This document shows, piece by piece, positions 11,820 through 23,099 of a DNA stretch of 64,000 nt (within the stretch, counting starts at the first letter, position 1; the number at the start of each line of letters is the position of its first letter). Under the pieces are notes generated by a model that was not told the origin of the DNA, ran no database searches, and worked only from the letters and a program-made list of their open reading frames with translations. Position numbers and translations under genes: made by a program. The DNA is from Elymus sibiricus (Eukaryota > Streptophyta > Magnoliopsida > Poales > Poaceae): the NCBI GenBank assembly GCA_039707655.1, contig CM077672.1, forward strand, positions 454,438,390 to 454,502,389, given 5' to 3'.

Positions 11820-12505
11820 GAGGAGCTCTCTGGGGTTTTTTTTTTTTTGGTCAACCCACCCGATCTGGATCGGGGCTGAGGAACTCACGCCAGCTCGATG
11901 CAGCCCCGAATGGAGGAATCGGGGGGGAGGGGCGAGCGCAGGAGGACCGGCCCTGGGCTGCACCGGCTGCAGCAGGAGGAGCGCCGGCTGTCCAGCCGCG
12001 GGGCACCGGCGGACAGCCGGAGACGGAGGCGACGGCGGCCGCCGCGGGCTGGGCGCGGACAGGCGCGGGCCGGGACGCAGCCGGGCGGAGCTGGCTCGGG
12101 CTGGGCGTGGCCGGGGCGCAGCCGGGGGCAGGCGGGGCGCGGGCTGGTCGCGGCCGTGGTCACGGCCCTGGGCGCGGGCGCGAACAGAGCAGCTGCGGGA
12201 GCGGCTGCAGGCTTCTGCCGGGCGCAAGGACGGCGCGGACGAACAGCGGCTGCAGCGGAGGAGGTGACCGGCGACGGGGGAGGAGGTGGCCGGCGACGAG
12301 GACGGAGATGGCCGGCGACGAGGAGGCTAGGCACGGAGCTGCAGCGTGCGGGAGAGGGAGAGAACCTAAGCATCTGATACCATGTTAGGAATGAGCAACT
12401 GATATTCACTGAGGGCCAAAGGCCATTACATATACATGTGAGTAAAGTGCAGAAAACCCCTTATACAATGGGGAAGTACCGAAAAGGGACTATACACATC
12501 TAACA
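8093..12505 (-). mobile_element. Copia LTR retrotransposon lacking its 3' LTR
   Basis: The element reads on the minus strand and is bounded by a perfect 5-bp duplication, atact (8088-8092 and 12506-12510). The 5' LTR is at 12383-12505, and the adjacent primer-binding site reads TGGTATCAG (complement of 12374-12382), as expected for initiator tRNA-Met. The other end has no LTR. Only TGTTA (8093-8097), the terminal bases shared with the LTR end, remains before the sequence enters the reverse transcriptase/RNase H linker. RNase H, the polypurine tract and the 3' LTR are therefore gone. Flanks on both sides match the 3' flank of copy B (about 31,560-31,620), which confirms the empty site. Confidence 0.85.
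12383..12505 (-). repeat. 5' LTR of the Copia element (123 bp)
   Basis: It begins TGTTAG and ends CTAACA on the plus strand, giving the usual TG...CA ends, and it adjoins the primer-binding site. It is very short for an LTR. No partner copy exists in this window. Confidence 0.75.
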
Positions 12506-13822
12506 ATACTAACATCTCAATCTGTTGTGTGCTGCTTAGCCCTACTCTGATGGTCAGGCCGGATGTTTCATCAGTCATCGTCTCAATCTGCTGAGTAGGA
12601 TCCTTTTTTTCTCCGCAGTCGGGAAACACTTCTTTTATTGTAGTTTAGATTCCAGATCAAACTTTGACAAGAATTAAGGCACCAAAGTGGAGGCATTGGC
12701 ACCCCAAAGAAGTGAAATAGTGAATGATGTTGGGACTATAGGACTTGGTCTGAAGATAGCGTCACAACTATAGGACTTAAAAAACTATTTGTAACTGCTA
12801 AACCTAATAGTTGTGCGATGATGCCTTAGCACTGGAACGGTTCAGGGTCTGTTTGTTGTTCTATACAACAATGTTTCTATTATTTGAAGAACATTTCATC
12901 TTTACCGAAAAAGGCTTTCGCCCCGCTTTATATATAAAGCACGAACCAAGATAAACATCGTCGACATATTTCATCAGTTGCAAGAAAACAGTGCAGCAGA
13001 TTTACACCTGTGAGCCGAATTGGATTTCCGAACTTTGTATGAATCTGTTTTTTTCTACTCTTGCCAGCAGTTTTCTGTTTGTGCTTGGTTTAACTATATA
13101 CTAGTAGCATGCATAGCTAATTCGAAGAGGCTGGCTATTCGGGACAGGTAGTTTTTATCTTCCAAATCAACATTTCTACTGTAGTTTGTACATCTCTTCT
13201 GGAACATAACAATTTAGTTTTGCTGAAAACTGTTGAGCTGCAGTGTCTTGGATCAAAAAACTACATGTTTTACCTTTAAAACATTTAGGGCTTGGCGGTT
13301 TTGCAACTGGCAATATCTGGGCAAGCAATGCACATTCATCTCTGATTAAAGACAGTGATCTTGAAAAACATTTCAGAATTTTCCAACGAGGCAAAAACAT
13401 TTAGGGCTTGTCTGAGACTGTTCCACTCCATCAAAATCGGTCCTTGATGAGTAGGATGAACTATTGTGCTGCAAGTACTTCACATGTTTAGGTCCCTGTT
13501 TCTCTCCAAAAGTTACCTTTATTAAGTTGTCAGTTCTTCTTCTATATTTTTTAGCTGAATTATTTCTTCTGGTACTTCATTAGAAGGTAGAGCTCCAACA
13601 GGTAGCTCCCAAAAAAAAAAAAAAACGCGATGAGGCGCCGAGATGGATCGATGACTATGCTATATTCCTTCCATTTCATGACCGACAAAAAACACAAAAC
13701 AAATTACAAGAGCCGAGATTACTTCTCTCATCTTCCAGAGAAAATGTTCTTCTAATTGATGAATGGGAAGCTCTACTGCCTCAAGACGAAAAAGTTTAGA
13801 TACAGAGCCTGCCTGCCACTCT
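12506..13822. other. 3' flank of copy A; no gene
   Basis: This sequence is collinear with the flank of copy B (from about 31,590 on and again near 34,600-34,800), for example the shared gtctgggcaagcaatg/atctgggcaagcaatg block at 13,317. It therefore belongs to the duplicated F-box/NASP block. A poly-A run lies at 13,610-13,625. The last part, before 13,823, is the 3'UTR region of the calreticulin gene. Confidence 0.5.
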
Positions 13823-16534
13823 CTAAAGCTCGTCCTTCTTGTCGGAAGAAGAAGCATCCTTGCTAATTTCCTCCACCTTCTCATCCGCAGACGCCTGCTG
13901 CGGCTTCTCATCGCCCAAGGCATCCTTGTTCTCCTCATCGCTGGCGCCGGCAGCTTTGCCATCATCACCCTCGTCCTCCTGCCGCAGGTGAGAATGTAGT
14001 TTTTTGTTAAGACGAGACCCATCATATAAGCAGTTAGAAACGTTGAGGATAATAAAATTAAATTCGATTTGCAGCTTACATCAGCCGCATCGTCGTTGTC
14101 TTCGGCCTTAGCGTTTGCGGATTCCTGGCGAGGAGAAAACATCGACTAGTTAGTAATGCATTTATCGTAGAAGGCAGTAACAAACAGAAGATGTTTGCAT
14201 CTATACCTCCTCGAGCCTCTTCTTCTCGGCCTCATCAAATGCGGCCTTCTCAGCCTGCAACGCAAATAGCCATTGGCTTAGTAGTCTACATCAGACATCT
14301 AAAACGAAACAAAACTGAAAATGCTGGTGATAAGATGGCGTACATCCTTGTGCTTGCCCCAGGTCTCCTCCGCGAACTTCTTGGCGTACTCGGGGTCATC
14401 GGTGATCAGGATGTTGTCAAACAGAGTTCCCGATTTAACCTAGTGGTGATGGAAGAGGAAACCAATATAAGTAGTTCCAACAAAAGCTTCAAAGCACCAA
14501 CCGTGTTTCACATAACTTGTGAAGCACCAACCTGCCACAGCTCAATACCAATGTGCTTCAAGCTGTCAAAAGCGTAGATGTAAGGATCATCCTTGTACTC
14601 TGCACGAACAAAGGAAAAGAAGATCGTATGAGCTTTGATGTTTCACTGAATTAGTTGAGCAGAAAAGATAAATGGACAGCAGTTAGTCTGAATGTTAAGC
14701 AGTGAGTAAGCTCAGCTTACCTGGGTTGTCAATCAAAGGTGCCTTCCATTTGCCCTTGAAGTTAGGGTTCTTGATTTTCTGAATACATAAAAGTCTGGTG
14801 TCAGAAGTTGCTATGCACATTGCCACCTGTCTGAACAATTAAGTAACTAGTCATGCTGTCATAGTTATACCTTTTGCGTCCATGGTCCCTTGTACTCAGG
14901 GTTTGGGATGGCTGGAGCTGTCCATTCACCATCTTCCTCATCATCCCAGTCCTCAGGCTGCCATATATGTATATAAGTATATTGACCAATGTGAGAAATT
15001 GCATACCAGAGACAGAAAGTAAAATTGTTTTAAGAATGAGGAAATGTGCACCTTCGTTGCCTCGGGATCAGTGATTTCCTTGGGAATATCATCGTACCCC
15101 TGAAAACGATCTGAGTCAGAGAGTCAGACAGGAAACCACTAGAGGCAAAGTATCAACAGTTTATAACACAAGAATGTGGAAACTCATGTTGTGCTGTTAG
15201 GATTGTAATGGAAACTTAGCATTCAGAGATTTGTGAGACACAACAGATACTGCAGAATATGATGAACACTTTGGCTTAGCTCAGTATTGTGGCATTGGCC
15301 AGAAATCAATACTCATGCTACAACTTCACGAAAATTGTGCAGCAACAAAGGCAAAGCTACCTCTGGCTTCTTGTCCTCAGGGTCAGGAAGGTACTCCTCG
15401 TCTTCCCAGTCCTCTGGCTGCAACCACCAGCACACAATGTTATATTAATGACTTTATCACCTCTGTCACAAAAACACCATAACCATGGCTACTAGACAGT
15501 TTTATCTCTGAACCTCACCTTCTTGGCATTAGGATCCCTCTTCTTCTTGGCAGGAAGGATGTCCCAGTCATCGTAGACGCTGCCGGACTGCTTCTCGACG
15601 TTGTCGATGAGGATGCTGTACTTGGCGTCTGGCCGGAGGATCAAGGTGTAGACGTGCGTGAGCTGGTCCGTCTCACAGGGCACCTCCTTCTTGATCAGAT
15701 GGTTCTTGCCGTTCTTGGTGAGGATCGCGTGCACCTTCTTGGTGGCGTACCCGCAGATGTCCGGCCCAAACATGATGCTGCATTTCGAATTGAACCAGAG
15801 CATGAATGACCAACCAACCAATTAACAGATCAGAGATGAATTGAACAATTGAACAAGAGGAGATGGTGGCACCGTACCTGTATGGGGTCTCGCCGCCGAA
15901 CTTCTTCTGGTCGACGTCGGCGGGGAGCAGCTTGACGTAGCCGCCACCGCAGTCGAGGTCCTGCTCGTGCTTGACGGAGAACTGCAGCACCAGGGTCTTG
16001 TCCTTGTTGCTGAACTCCGGGTACTGCGCCGAGATGGCGTAGAACCTGTAGTCCTCCGACGTCTGGATGCCTGCAGAAACAGAGTAACTCAGTCCCATTT
16101 GCCGCCGAACAGAACAGAACAGAACAAAACGAAATCCGGCGACGGCAGTTACCTTTGTCGTCGGCGTCTCCGTTCCATTTGCCGGAGGTGTGGTTCCACT
16201 CGCCGGCCGTGTTGTCCTCCTTCTTCCACTCCGACTTGACCCACCTATCCTCCCATCCATCTGTTTCGTCAGGCACAGCGCAATTCACAATTGAGAATTC
16301 AGGCACCGAAAAAACAGATCAACCGCAAGAATTACACAATTGGAAGGTGCATTGATCGACTGGATCTACAACGCGCGCGCTACGAGAGAGAGAGAGAGAG
16401 GGGGGGGGGGGGAATTTGGATCCGGCGGGCGACTCACCGTCGAACTTCTCCTGGAAGAAGACCTCGCCGGCGACGGCCGACACGAGCAGCCCGAGCGCGA
16501 CCACGGCGGCGGCCGACCTCGCGAGGACCGCCAT
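13823..16534 (-). CDS. CRT: Calreticulin (ER lectin chaperone), 13 exons
   Basis: Exons, from 5' to 3' on the minus strand, are 16534-16438, 16260-16153, 16070-15878, 15777-15519, 15417-15361, 15099-15052, 14957-14871, 14778-14721, 14599-14532, 14439-14344, 14254-14207, 14124-14080 and 13978-13823. They sum to 1,320 nt (439 residues plus stop), and the introns have GT/AG borders. The protein has a signal peptide (about 1-23, [18 protein letters not shown]...), then the globular lectin domain with an N-glycosylation site (NHTSG), CGGGYVKL at about 109-116 and IMFGPDICG near 135. The proline-rich P-domain follows, with repeated PEDWxDEE and [12 protein letters not shown] motifs, then an acidic calcium-binding C-domain and KDEL for ER retention. 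Calreticulin binds monoglucosylated N-glycans and calcium in the ER lumen during glycoprotein folding. The acidic C-domain points to the plant CRT1/2 group rather than CRT3. It appears intact and functional. Confidence 0.93.
16386..16412. repeat. (GA)n/(G)n microsatellite in calreticulin intron 1
   Basis: A GA-dinucleotide run passes directly into a run of about 12 G on the plus strand, next to the exon 1 donor of the calreticulin gene. Length variation and sequencing error are both likely here. Confidence 0.7.
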
Positions 16535-16830
16535 CGTCACCACCACCCCGCCAGAAGCTTCTAGACCCTTCCGATCTGTCTACCTAACTCCGAACCTTGG
16601 CAACCAAAAACCTCCTGATGGATAGCGAGCGCGAGACGCGCCTTAATAAAGGAGCGGAGTGACGTCGCCGCAAGAGGACGCCGTCTCACTGACAGCGCGG
16701 GCCCGGGTGGTGACCGTGCGCGCGGCGCACGCATGGGCCGTGTGACCCGCCAATGGCACACGGGGCAGGGAGGGCCGGGCGAATGGGAGGGCGCCACGTG
16801 GCAAAAGCGACGTGTTTCCGGGCACCTGGA
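16535..16830 (-). promoter_or_regulatory. Calreticulin 5'UTR and promoter region
   Basis: Upstream of the minus-strand start, the sequence has a TATA-like TTTATTAAGG (complement of about 16,644-16,653), a TGACGTCG (complement about 16,660) and a palindromic CCACGTGG (16,794-16,801). G-box and TGACG-type elements are bZIP sites, and bZIP factors drive the plant ER-stress response. I see the motifs; the regulation is inference. Confidence 0.4.
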
Positions 16831-16989
16831 CGAAGAATGGTACGTGGACGCCTTCTCCTCGGAGGTATCGCTGCATGTACTGGCTGTGGGTGGTGGGTCC
16901 CATAGGCAGGCGTGTCAGACATGATAGTACAGTTGTTGTTACGGGACCGAGACAATCAGATAACAAAGGAAGTACAGTAGCGGAGATGA

Positions 16990-18580
16990 TCAAAACGAAA
17001 ACCAAGCTTCACTTCTGGCTCCAAGCTTTGCTTTTGATATTCAACCCTTTTTATGCATTCATTCATTCATTTTTATTTTATTTTTTGAGTGTATGCATTC
17101 ATTCATTGACAGTGTTACATCACTGACAATCAAAGAAGAGATGAAATCAGGGGCATCATGGAAAAGGGAGCAGTCCAAACGTAAGGGTGAAAACGCTCGG
17201 CCCCGCATCGCTGCTGCAGGGGTGACTCGGGAGGCGTAACCCTGGCCCGCCGCCGGCCTTCTCTCCACCTTCCCCTCTCCCTCGTCGGCTCGTCGCCACC
17301 AGAGGTGGTCGCTGACTCGTAGTGTGGCTTCCAGTGAAGGTGGCGGCGAGGATCTTAAAGCATTTGGTCAAGTCAAAATCATTTCAAGGATGCTACAGAG
17401 AGTTGGGCAGGGATCTATCGTGCTTCGGCCGCTCCGCACTATGACTCGTGATGCGTTGTATGTAGCTGCAATGTGTGCACAGGGGTGGAATGCATGAAAA
17501 GAATTGCACAAGTGCGAGTTTGTCTTGTCCATGGAGGCGAGTATTCATCTTGGGAAGATTCTCCAGGGTGTGGAGGCGGGGGCGTGGCATAGACGGTTAT
17601 CAAGGACCTCTCGCGGATATGCTATCCTTCGTGCTCTAGCGACTCGACACTCGGCAATGCCTCCCTGGTTGCGCTCAGTGTAGGTGCTCCATCTTCCACG
17701 ACCTTGACACCGATTGTCCGATCCCCATAGATGGCACAAGTTCTACCTCGCCCAGTAGTCGTCGGTCACCGGGTTCCTCGACCCAACATGTTGTTGCCGC
17801 ACTGGCGACATCTTTCACCGGACGCTCTTCGCCGGCGTGTTCACGATGCCAACGATGATGATAACAGCGACAGCGATAACAGTGTTCGCCCTTCCTAGCC
17901 GACTCGTCTCGGTTGTGAACATGCGCCACAAGGGGCCTGCATCATGTCATCCCTCATGTGGACGAATGACTCGTCGGCAAGTAGAAAGGAGATAGATTGT
18001 GGGGAGAAAATGAATATGACAAGTAGGACCATGTGGTCAGTGAGAGAAGCATTCGGGGTGGACTTTTTCCTGGTGGGACAAACAATCTAGGGTCGGTTTA
18101 TGGTTGGAATTGACTGGGATCGCTAAGTACAGAGCGTCATTTTTCAGGGATTGAGAGTTTAAGGTTGATTCCGGCCATCTTTATGAGTTCAAGGTTTTTT
18201 CCAGACTTTACGCAGAAAGAAACCCTAAGGCCGCGCTTGGCATCGGTGTATTTTAATACGAAGGTATTAAATTTACAAGCATATCTTACCGGGCATGAGT
18301 GTTGAAACAAAACAGGTGGGTAAAGACGCGTATTTTTTTACAGGTGTACCTAAAAGAAAGACGATAACCCAAACAGGCCCTAAAAATCCAATGTCCGAAC
18401 GCCCGGTGCTTGAGCTTAAAGAGTGATCGGTTCAACACTCTGATCGGTCGTTCATCCGTGTGCGCATAAGCTCGTGATAACATACAGCTAAGGTGAACGG
18501 TGTGGAATGCGTCACGTGTACGCACAAGCCAAAATGAAAACACTACACTAGTCTTTTTCCAAGGGAAAATACGACACCAC
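16990..18580. other. No recognised gene
   Basis: This is mixed-composition DNA with a cattcattcatt-type simple stretch near 17,056-17,105. I found no coherent coding frame and no paired termini. Confidence 0.4.
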
Positions 18581-18584
18581 TAGA

Positions 18585-19100
18585 TAATAAGTTATCATGC
18601 GGACGAAGGTGCAGGAGCTACAACGGTTGTTATCCTAGACTTCTCTGGCAAATTCTTAGCAGGTAGATGCTTCTTCTACTCACATGCGGCGATTGTATTA
18701 TCGATGGAGGCGATGGCTATGAAAGAGGGGTTGATCCTCGCAAACAACTCGGGGTTTCAAAGAGTAATGGCCGAATCAGATAACATGGAAGTTGTGAACT
18801 TTTGCACCGGGCAAACCCAATGATGGGATCCTGCAGCAGCAATCTATGCAGAATGTGTGGATGTGGTTACTATATGATCGAAAGGTTGACTTTGTACATT
18901 GTCTTCGAGACGGTAATGGCGCGGTTCATGAGATAGCTAAATATAGTTTTTTGAATAATTTTTGCTGTACTTGGGATGATGATCCCCTAGTTGGCTATAC
19001 TCAAAACTTGTGGACGACGTAATGTTGCTTAACAATTTTTTTAGAGATTAATATTGATTAACATCAATAAAGCTGGTCATGAAGGCCTTCCCTAAAGAAA
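18585..19100 (+). pseudogene. LINE ORF2 3' end: RNase H-like domain remnant
   Basis: Plus-strand translation gives GAGATTVVILDFSGKFLAGRCF, then EAMAMKEGLILANNSGFQRVMAESDNMEVVNF and, after a frame change, VDFVHCLRDGNGAVHEIAK. This is the order of the plant RNase H-like domain found at the end of LINE ORF2 and related genes. Stops and frame changes show decay. The fragment ends near AATAAAG (about 19,066), consistent with a LINE 3' end. Confidence 0.6.
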
Positions 19101-19191
19101 AATTTCTCATAAAACCCTTTGGGCCGGGCCGTCATTCCATCTGGCCGGCCTCCTTCACGGCCCAAGTCCAAGCGTGCCTGTTAGCACCCGT

Positions 19192-20300
19192 CCTATAAAG
19201 CAGACCTTCGCCGCCGCCGCCTCCTCATTTTCTCAGCTCTCGGATCGGGAGAGCGAAACCCCAAGGTGAGCCAGCCCTCGTTTGACTACTTCTTCTTCGT
19301 TGGTATCATTCTGAACATAGTAGATCTGCCATTGTCCGTCCTGCTGCTACGTAGATATATTTCTACAGGCGCTCGTCGTCCACCCTCGTGCATCGGTGGC
19401 TAAGTTGTGGCAGATGTTCGACTGCTACTAGACATGCCTAGATCTAAGTGTACTCTTGTCTAACGTGGATCTATCGTTCTGGTGTGGTGTTGTTTACTTT
19501 TGTCTGTGTACTCCCTCCGTTCCAAAATATAGTGCGCCCGCGTTTCTCGAGGTTCAACTTTGACCATAAATTTAACCAACGAGACCGACTGCGGCGGGAG
19601 CAAAAATTATATAATTGAAAACTGGTATAATTTTTGCTCCCGCCGCAGTCGGTCTCGTTGGTTAAATTTATGGTCAAAGTTGAAGCACGGGAACCGAGGA
19701 CGCATTATATTTTGAAACGGAGGGAGTATATTGATGGACTGTTCATTCACGGGTCCCGCCAGAATGTTCATGCCATAGGAATATATAGTGCTCGCTCGCT
19801 CGCTTGCATGCCTTCACCTGCTCGGTTCTGCTCTCTGTTCCTTCTCTTCTCATCGGATGTTTAATGTAATCAAATTTTACTTTTCAAAGGTTAGATATAT
19901 GCATATTGGTGCGTGTCTGTACTATTCTGTGTAATTTCACTTCAGGCTTTCTGCATGAATGAATTTCTGATCTGATCATCTCGTTTAAATTATTAGTTGT
20001 TTTTTTTTTCAGTTTATTATGGCTGGTTGCATGTTGCATCTCTTTGAGAACGTCTTGTGCATCGCACTGTTTTTTACCGTGGTAGTTGCACGATTATACT
20101 GTCAGCACTTGTGCATGCTAATACGATTCTGCTAAAAGACAACCCTCTACACTGTTTTGTCATTCCCACGTTGCTTGAAAAAAGAATTGTTGGATGTGTG
20201 CTTGCTTCCCTGCTGTGTAATTATTCGTATTAGTGAAGTTGGATACTCACGCTCTGCTGTTCGTTGTGTAGGAACTTACCTTACCACCGTGATAGTCAAA
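19192..20300 (+). promoter_or_regulatory. eEF2-type promoter, 5'UTR exon and leader intron
   Basis: A TATA box (CCTATAAAG, 19,192-19,200) precedes a GCC-rich 5'UTR exon that ends CCCCAAG/GTGAG at 19,265. The leader intron runs to TTGTGTAG at 20,271, and a short non-coding stretch leads to the ATG at 20,301. A second, diverged copy of the promoter and 5'UTR exon lies at about 23,100-23,348. Confidence 0.6.
19511..19726. mobile_element. Stowaway MITE (216 bp) with near-perfect hairpin
   Basis: CTCCCTCCGTTCCAAAATAT at the left and ATTTTGAAACGGAGGGAG at the right are inverted, and TA flanks both ends. Inner arms containing gaccgactgcggcgggagc are perfectly complementary. The same family occurs at 21,860-22,036. 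It sits in the leader intron of the eEF2-like gene. Confidence 0.9.
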
Positions 20301-21070
20301 ATGGTGAAGTTTACAGCAGAGGAGCTCCGCGCAATTATGGACAGGAAGAACAACATCCGTAATAGCTCTGTTATTGCTCATGCGGACCAAGGTATGTGCC
20401 TGAACAGTGGGCAGTGGTCTCGGACTATATATAAGTTTAAAATTGTAGAATCTAGTTAATTGATGTCTTTATAGCCCGTTCTTAATTATATATTGCATTA
20501 AATCTAAAATGTGTTTATATTTTAAAATTTGTTATTATGAAGTAATTAATTCCATCCCTGAAAGTATCAATCCATCATATTTTGTTTTCTTGTTATATGA
20601 TTGATTTATGGTTTAATAAGCTAAAATGTAGTAACTATTACATATGTGCCAAGGGGCTCAAATCTACCAAATTTTGGGGATGTACTCACGATCATGTATT
20701 TATTACAATTTGTAAGCTCTGCTATTTGATATGCATAGTCATCTTATTTTGTTTCAATGTACTTTATTGTTGTGTCCTACTAATTTCTTCAATCGTCTCT
20801 TCATATAAATTCTGTTCAATTGTTCAAACCTGATGCTTCCATTTTGTTGAATAATAAAATTGAGCACCGTTCTTACATTTTGTTTACATATTTGCAGACA
20901 AGTCTACGCTTAAGAATACGCTTGTAGAAGCTGCTGAGACTATTGCCAAGGAAGTTGCTGGTGATGTTTGCATGACCGGTACCCGTGCAGACAAGGCCGA
21001 GGGCGAGAAGGGTGTTGTTTCACCACCTCCTCAGTCAGGGCCACACACTCCCACCGAAGTTCTCAAATAA
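20301..21070 (+). pseudogene. Truncated eEF2 (elongation factor 2) minigene
   Basis: Two exons (20301-20391 and 20898-21070), with GT/AG splice sites, encode 87 residues. They begin [18 protein letters not shown], the start of eukaryotic elongation factor 2, the GTPase that drives ribosomal translocation. Normal eEF2 has about 840 residues. Here similarity continues only to ...EVAGDVCMTGTRADKAE and then gives way to an unrelated tail (VVSPPPQSGPHTPTEVLK) before a stop. The G1 loop, normally AHVDHGKST, reads AHADQDKST, so the glycine and histidine needed for GTP binding are lost. It cannot be an active GTPase. It still has a TATA box, leader intron and open frame, so transcription is possible. 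Confidence 0.75.
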
Positions 21071-21859
21071 GACGCTCCAGCGAGTGTGACTCGCGTTATA
21101 TAGGGTGGATAGTGTCTCCTTCCCTATTGTTGGTGTCTTGGTTCTGATGGGAGATAATAATGATTCGCTACACTAGGATGGTCCCAAAGGTGTCAAGAGT
21201 TACACAACTTGTTCTTACTTGTGATTCTTGTATGTCTTGTAAACTCTATTATTTTTTATGTGGTGACTTGCTACATCCCTTGTTGCATGTCATGCTTATC
21301 TTCTGTGTATGCGTGCATCTCATCTTTGTGGCCATCACTCGTTTGTTCATGTTGGGATGTTTCGTTGTGGAACATATCACATGTATTGCATCCCCCTTAC
21401 TTATGTGATGAGTGTTTTTGAATTCTCCTATTTTGGTGGGGGTGATGAAAGAGAAAAGGCTAGGGGAACTAGATTCAGAGGCCTCAAACTTTTTTTAAAA
21501 AAAAATCCCTGCTCACAATGGACATATTATGTACAATATTGTTGAAAACTAAGTATATATTGTGGGAGGTTTGAAGATGATGCTTTTATTCGAACCCCAT
21601 CGCTAGGATGACAAGGCATTATGCATGGCCTGGAAATGTTAAAAAAAAATTGCAATAGCATGAAATTTGGGTCTGGAGGAGGGAAACCATAGCGAGTAAT
21701 CATTCAAACTTGCATGTTTGTTGGGTGGTAGACCTCACTAATCAAGAACACTATTGGAATGAGGTGGTGGTTTGGCGGATTCTTCTGATGCATGATGCAG
21801 AAGAAGTCATGAAAATCAGGTTGCCCAAATTATGAAGATGGTGACTTCACTACCTACTA

Positions 21860-22036
21860 CTCCCTCCATTCCATAATGTAGTGCGCCCGCGTTTTCCGAG
21901 ATCTAAGTTTGACCATAAATTTAACCAACGAGACCGACTGCGGCGGGAGCAAAAATATACCACTGAATTCGTAAAATTTATGGTCAAATTTAGATCTCGG
22001 GAAATGTGGGCGCACTACATTGTGGAATGGAAGGAG
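21860..22036. mobile_element. Stowaway MITE (177 bp)
   Basis: CTCCCTCCATTCCATAATG and its inverted copy CATTGTGGAATGGAAGGAG are flanked by TA on both sides. The interior shares aaccaacgagaccgactgcg with the MITE at 19,511, so both belong to one family. Confidence 0.85.
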
Positions 22037-22176
22037 TATATCCTAAGAAGAACGACATGTTTTTTTTGTCCGGAGCTCCTACCGATTGGCACTGGATGCT
22101 ACGCTAAGTACAAGCAAACTCCAACACAACCAAAATTATTTGGAAGGCCCTAGTGCCCCCGAAGGTTCACGTTTTT

Positions 22177-22459
22177 TGTTAGAGATATGACACGCAATCG
22201 AACACGATGAAGAACGAAAACAAGCAGGGGACACAAGATTTAACGTGGAAAACCCCTCCAACACGAAGGGAAAAAACCACGGGCGCCAGCCAGCAAATCT
22301 TCACTATATCGGGGGAGGTTACAAACGTCGGGGATTTTACAACTGATCAACTCGCTTCACTCCGCTTCGGCCCAAGCCTCCCGGCGACGGGCCTCGCTCC
22401 ACTCGCTCGTCAGAAGTTAGCCTTTCTGTTTATACTTGAATTTGAATCATAACATAACA
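22177..22459. repeat. Solo LTR or LTR fragment (same family as 32,869)
   Basis: It begins TGTTAGAGATATGAC and ends ATAACATAACA. The interior (gatttaacgtggaaaacccc, cttcactatatcgggggagg) matches the solo LTR at 32,869-33,202 throughout, but lacks a stretch of about 50 bp near the middle. The flanking 5-mers do not match (ttttt and aactc), so one side may have been rearranged. Confidence 0.65.
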
Positions 22460-23099
22460 AACTCTACCTTGAGACAAATTCCATCTTGTAGCATGAATGA
22501 GAACCTTCTGTTGGATAAAGTTGAAGGGGGAGTATGTATGGGAGGGCATGATCCGTTGATGAAAAACTTGTTGGACATCTGGTTAATCTAGTCAAATTTA
22601 AGACATTGTAGTACTAGACTTAATTTGCAGGGATGATTTGTGCTATTTTCTATCTGAAATCTGATGAATATCGTCCGTTTTGCATGAATTTCGTCCGGTT
22701 AGTTCAAATGCGGGTTGAAATGTACGCGAGCAGTGTTGGATGGCGGCCTCCCGCATCCATGTCCGCGGACTGGTCCCCTGTCCGCGGACGGATATGGGAA
22801 GAAATTTGCGGGTCACCGTTGGAGATGCCCTTATGTCCTTCGTGGACAAATGAGACAGATGGAAATTCCAGTGAGCTCATGCTAATTTATTGAATAACCG
22901 TGGCATGCTTACCACCCTGGCCGTCGTTAATGTCAGAGATCACCTTACAACCAGAAGCTTTTTTTTTTTACATGATCAGAAGCTATTCTGAAATGATGAA
23001 GAAGAAGATCAGATTTTTTTTTGGGGGGGGTAGGAGAAGATCAGATGCGATGGACCCTACTATTTTTTTTTTGAGATGATAATAAGAAAGTTCTCACAC
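22460..23099. other. Intergenic; right end of a degraded MITE
   Basis: There is no gene. The sequence cccgcaaattt-type / cgttggagatgccc around 22,805-22,832 looks like one end of a non-autonomous Harbinger-type MITE; no left partner was found. Several poly-T runs follow (22,960-23,070). Confidence 0.35.

Noticed and set aside
17393..17929. Several short minus-strand frames between calreticulin and the LINE tail
   Set aside because: The translations look random, and no splice or promoter context supports a gene.
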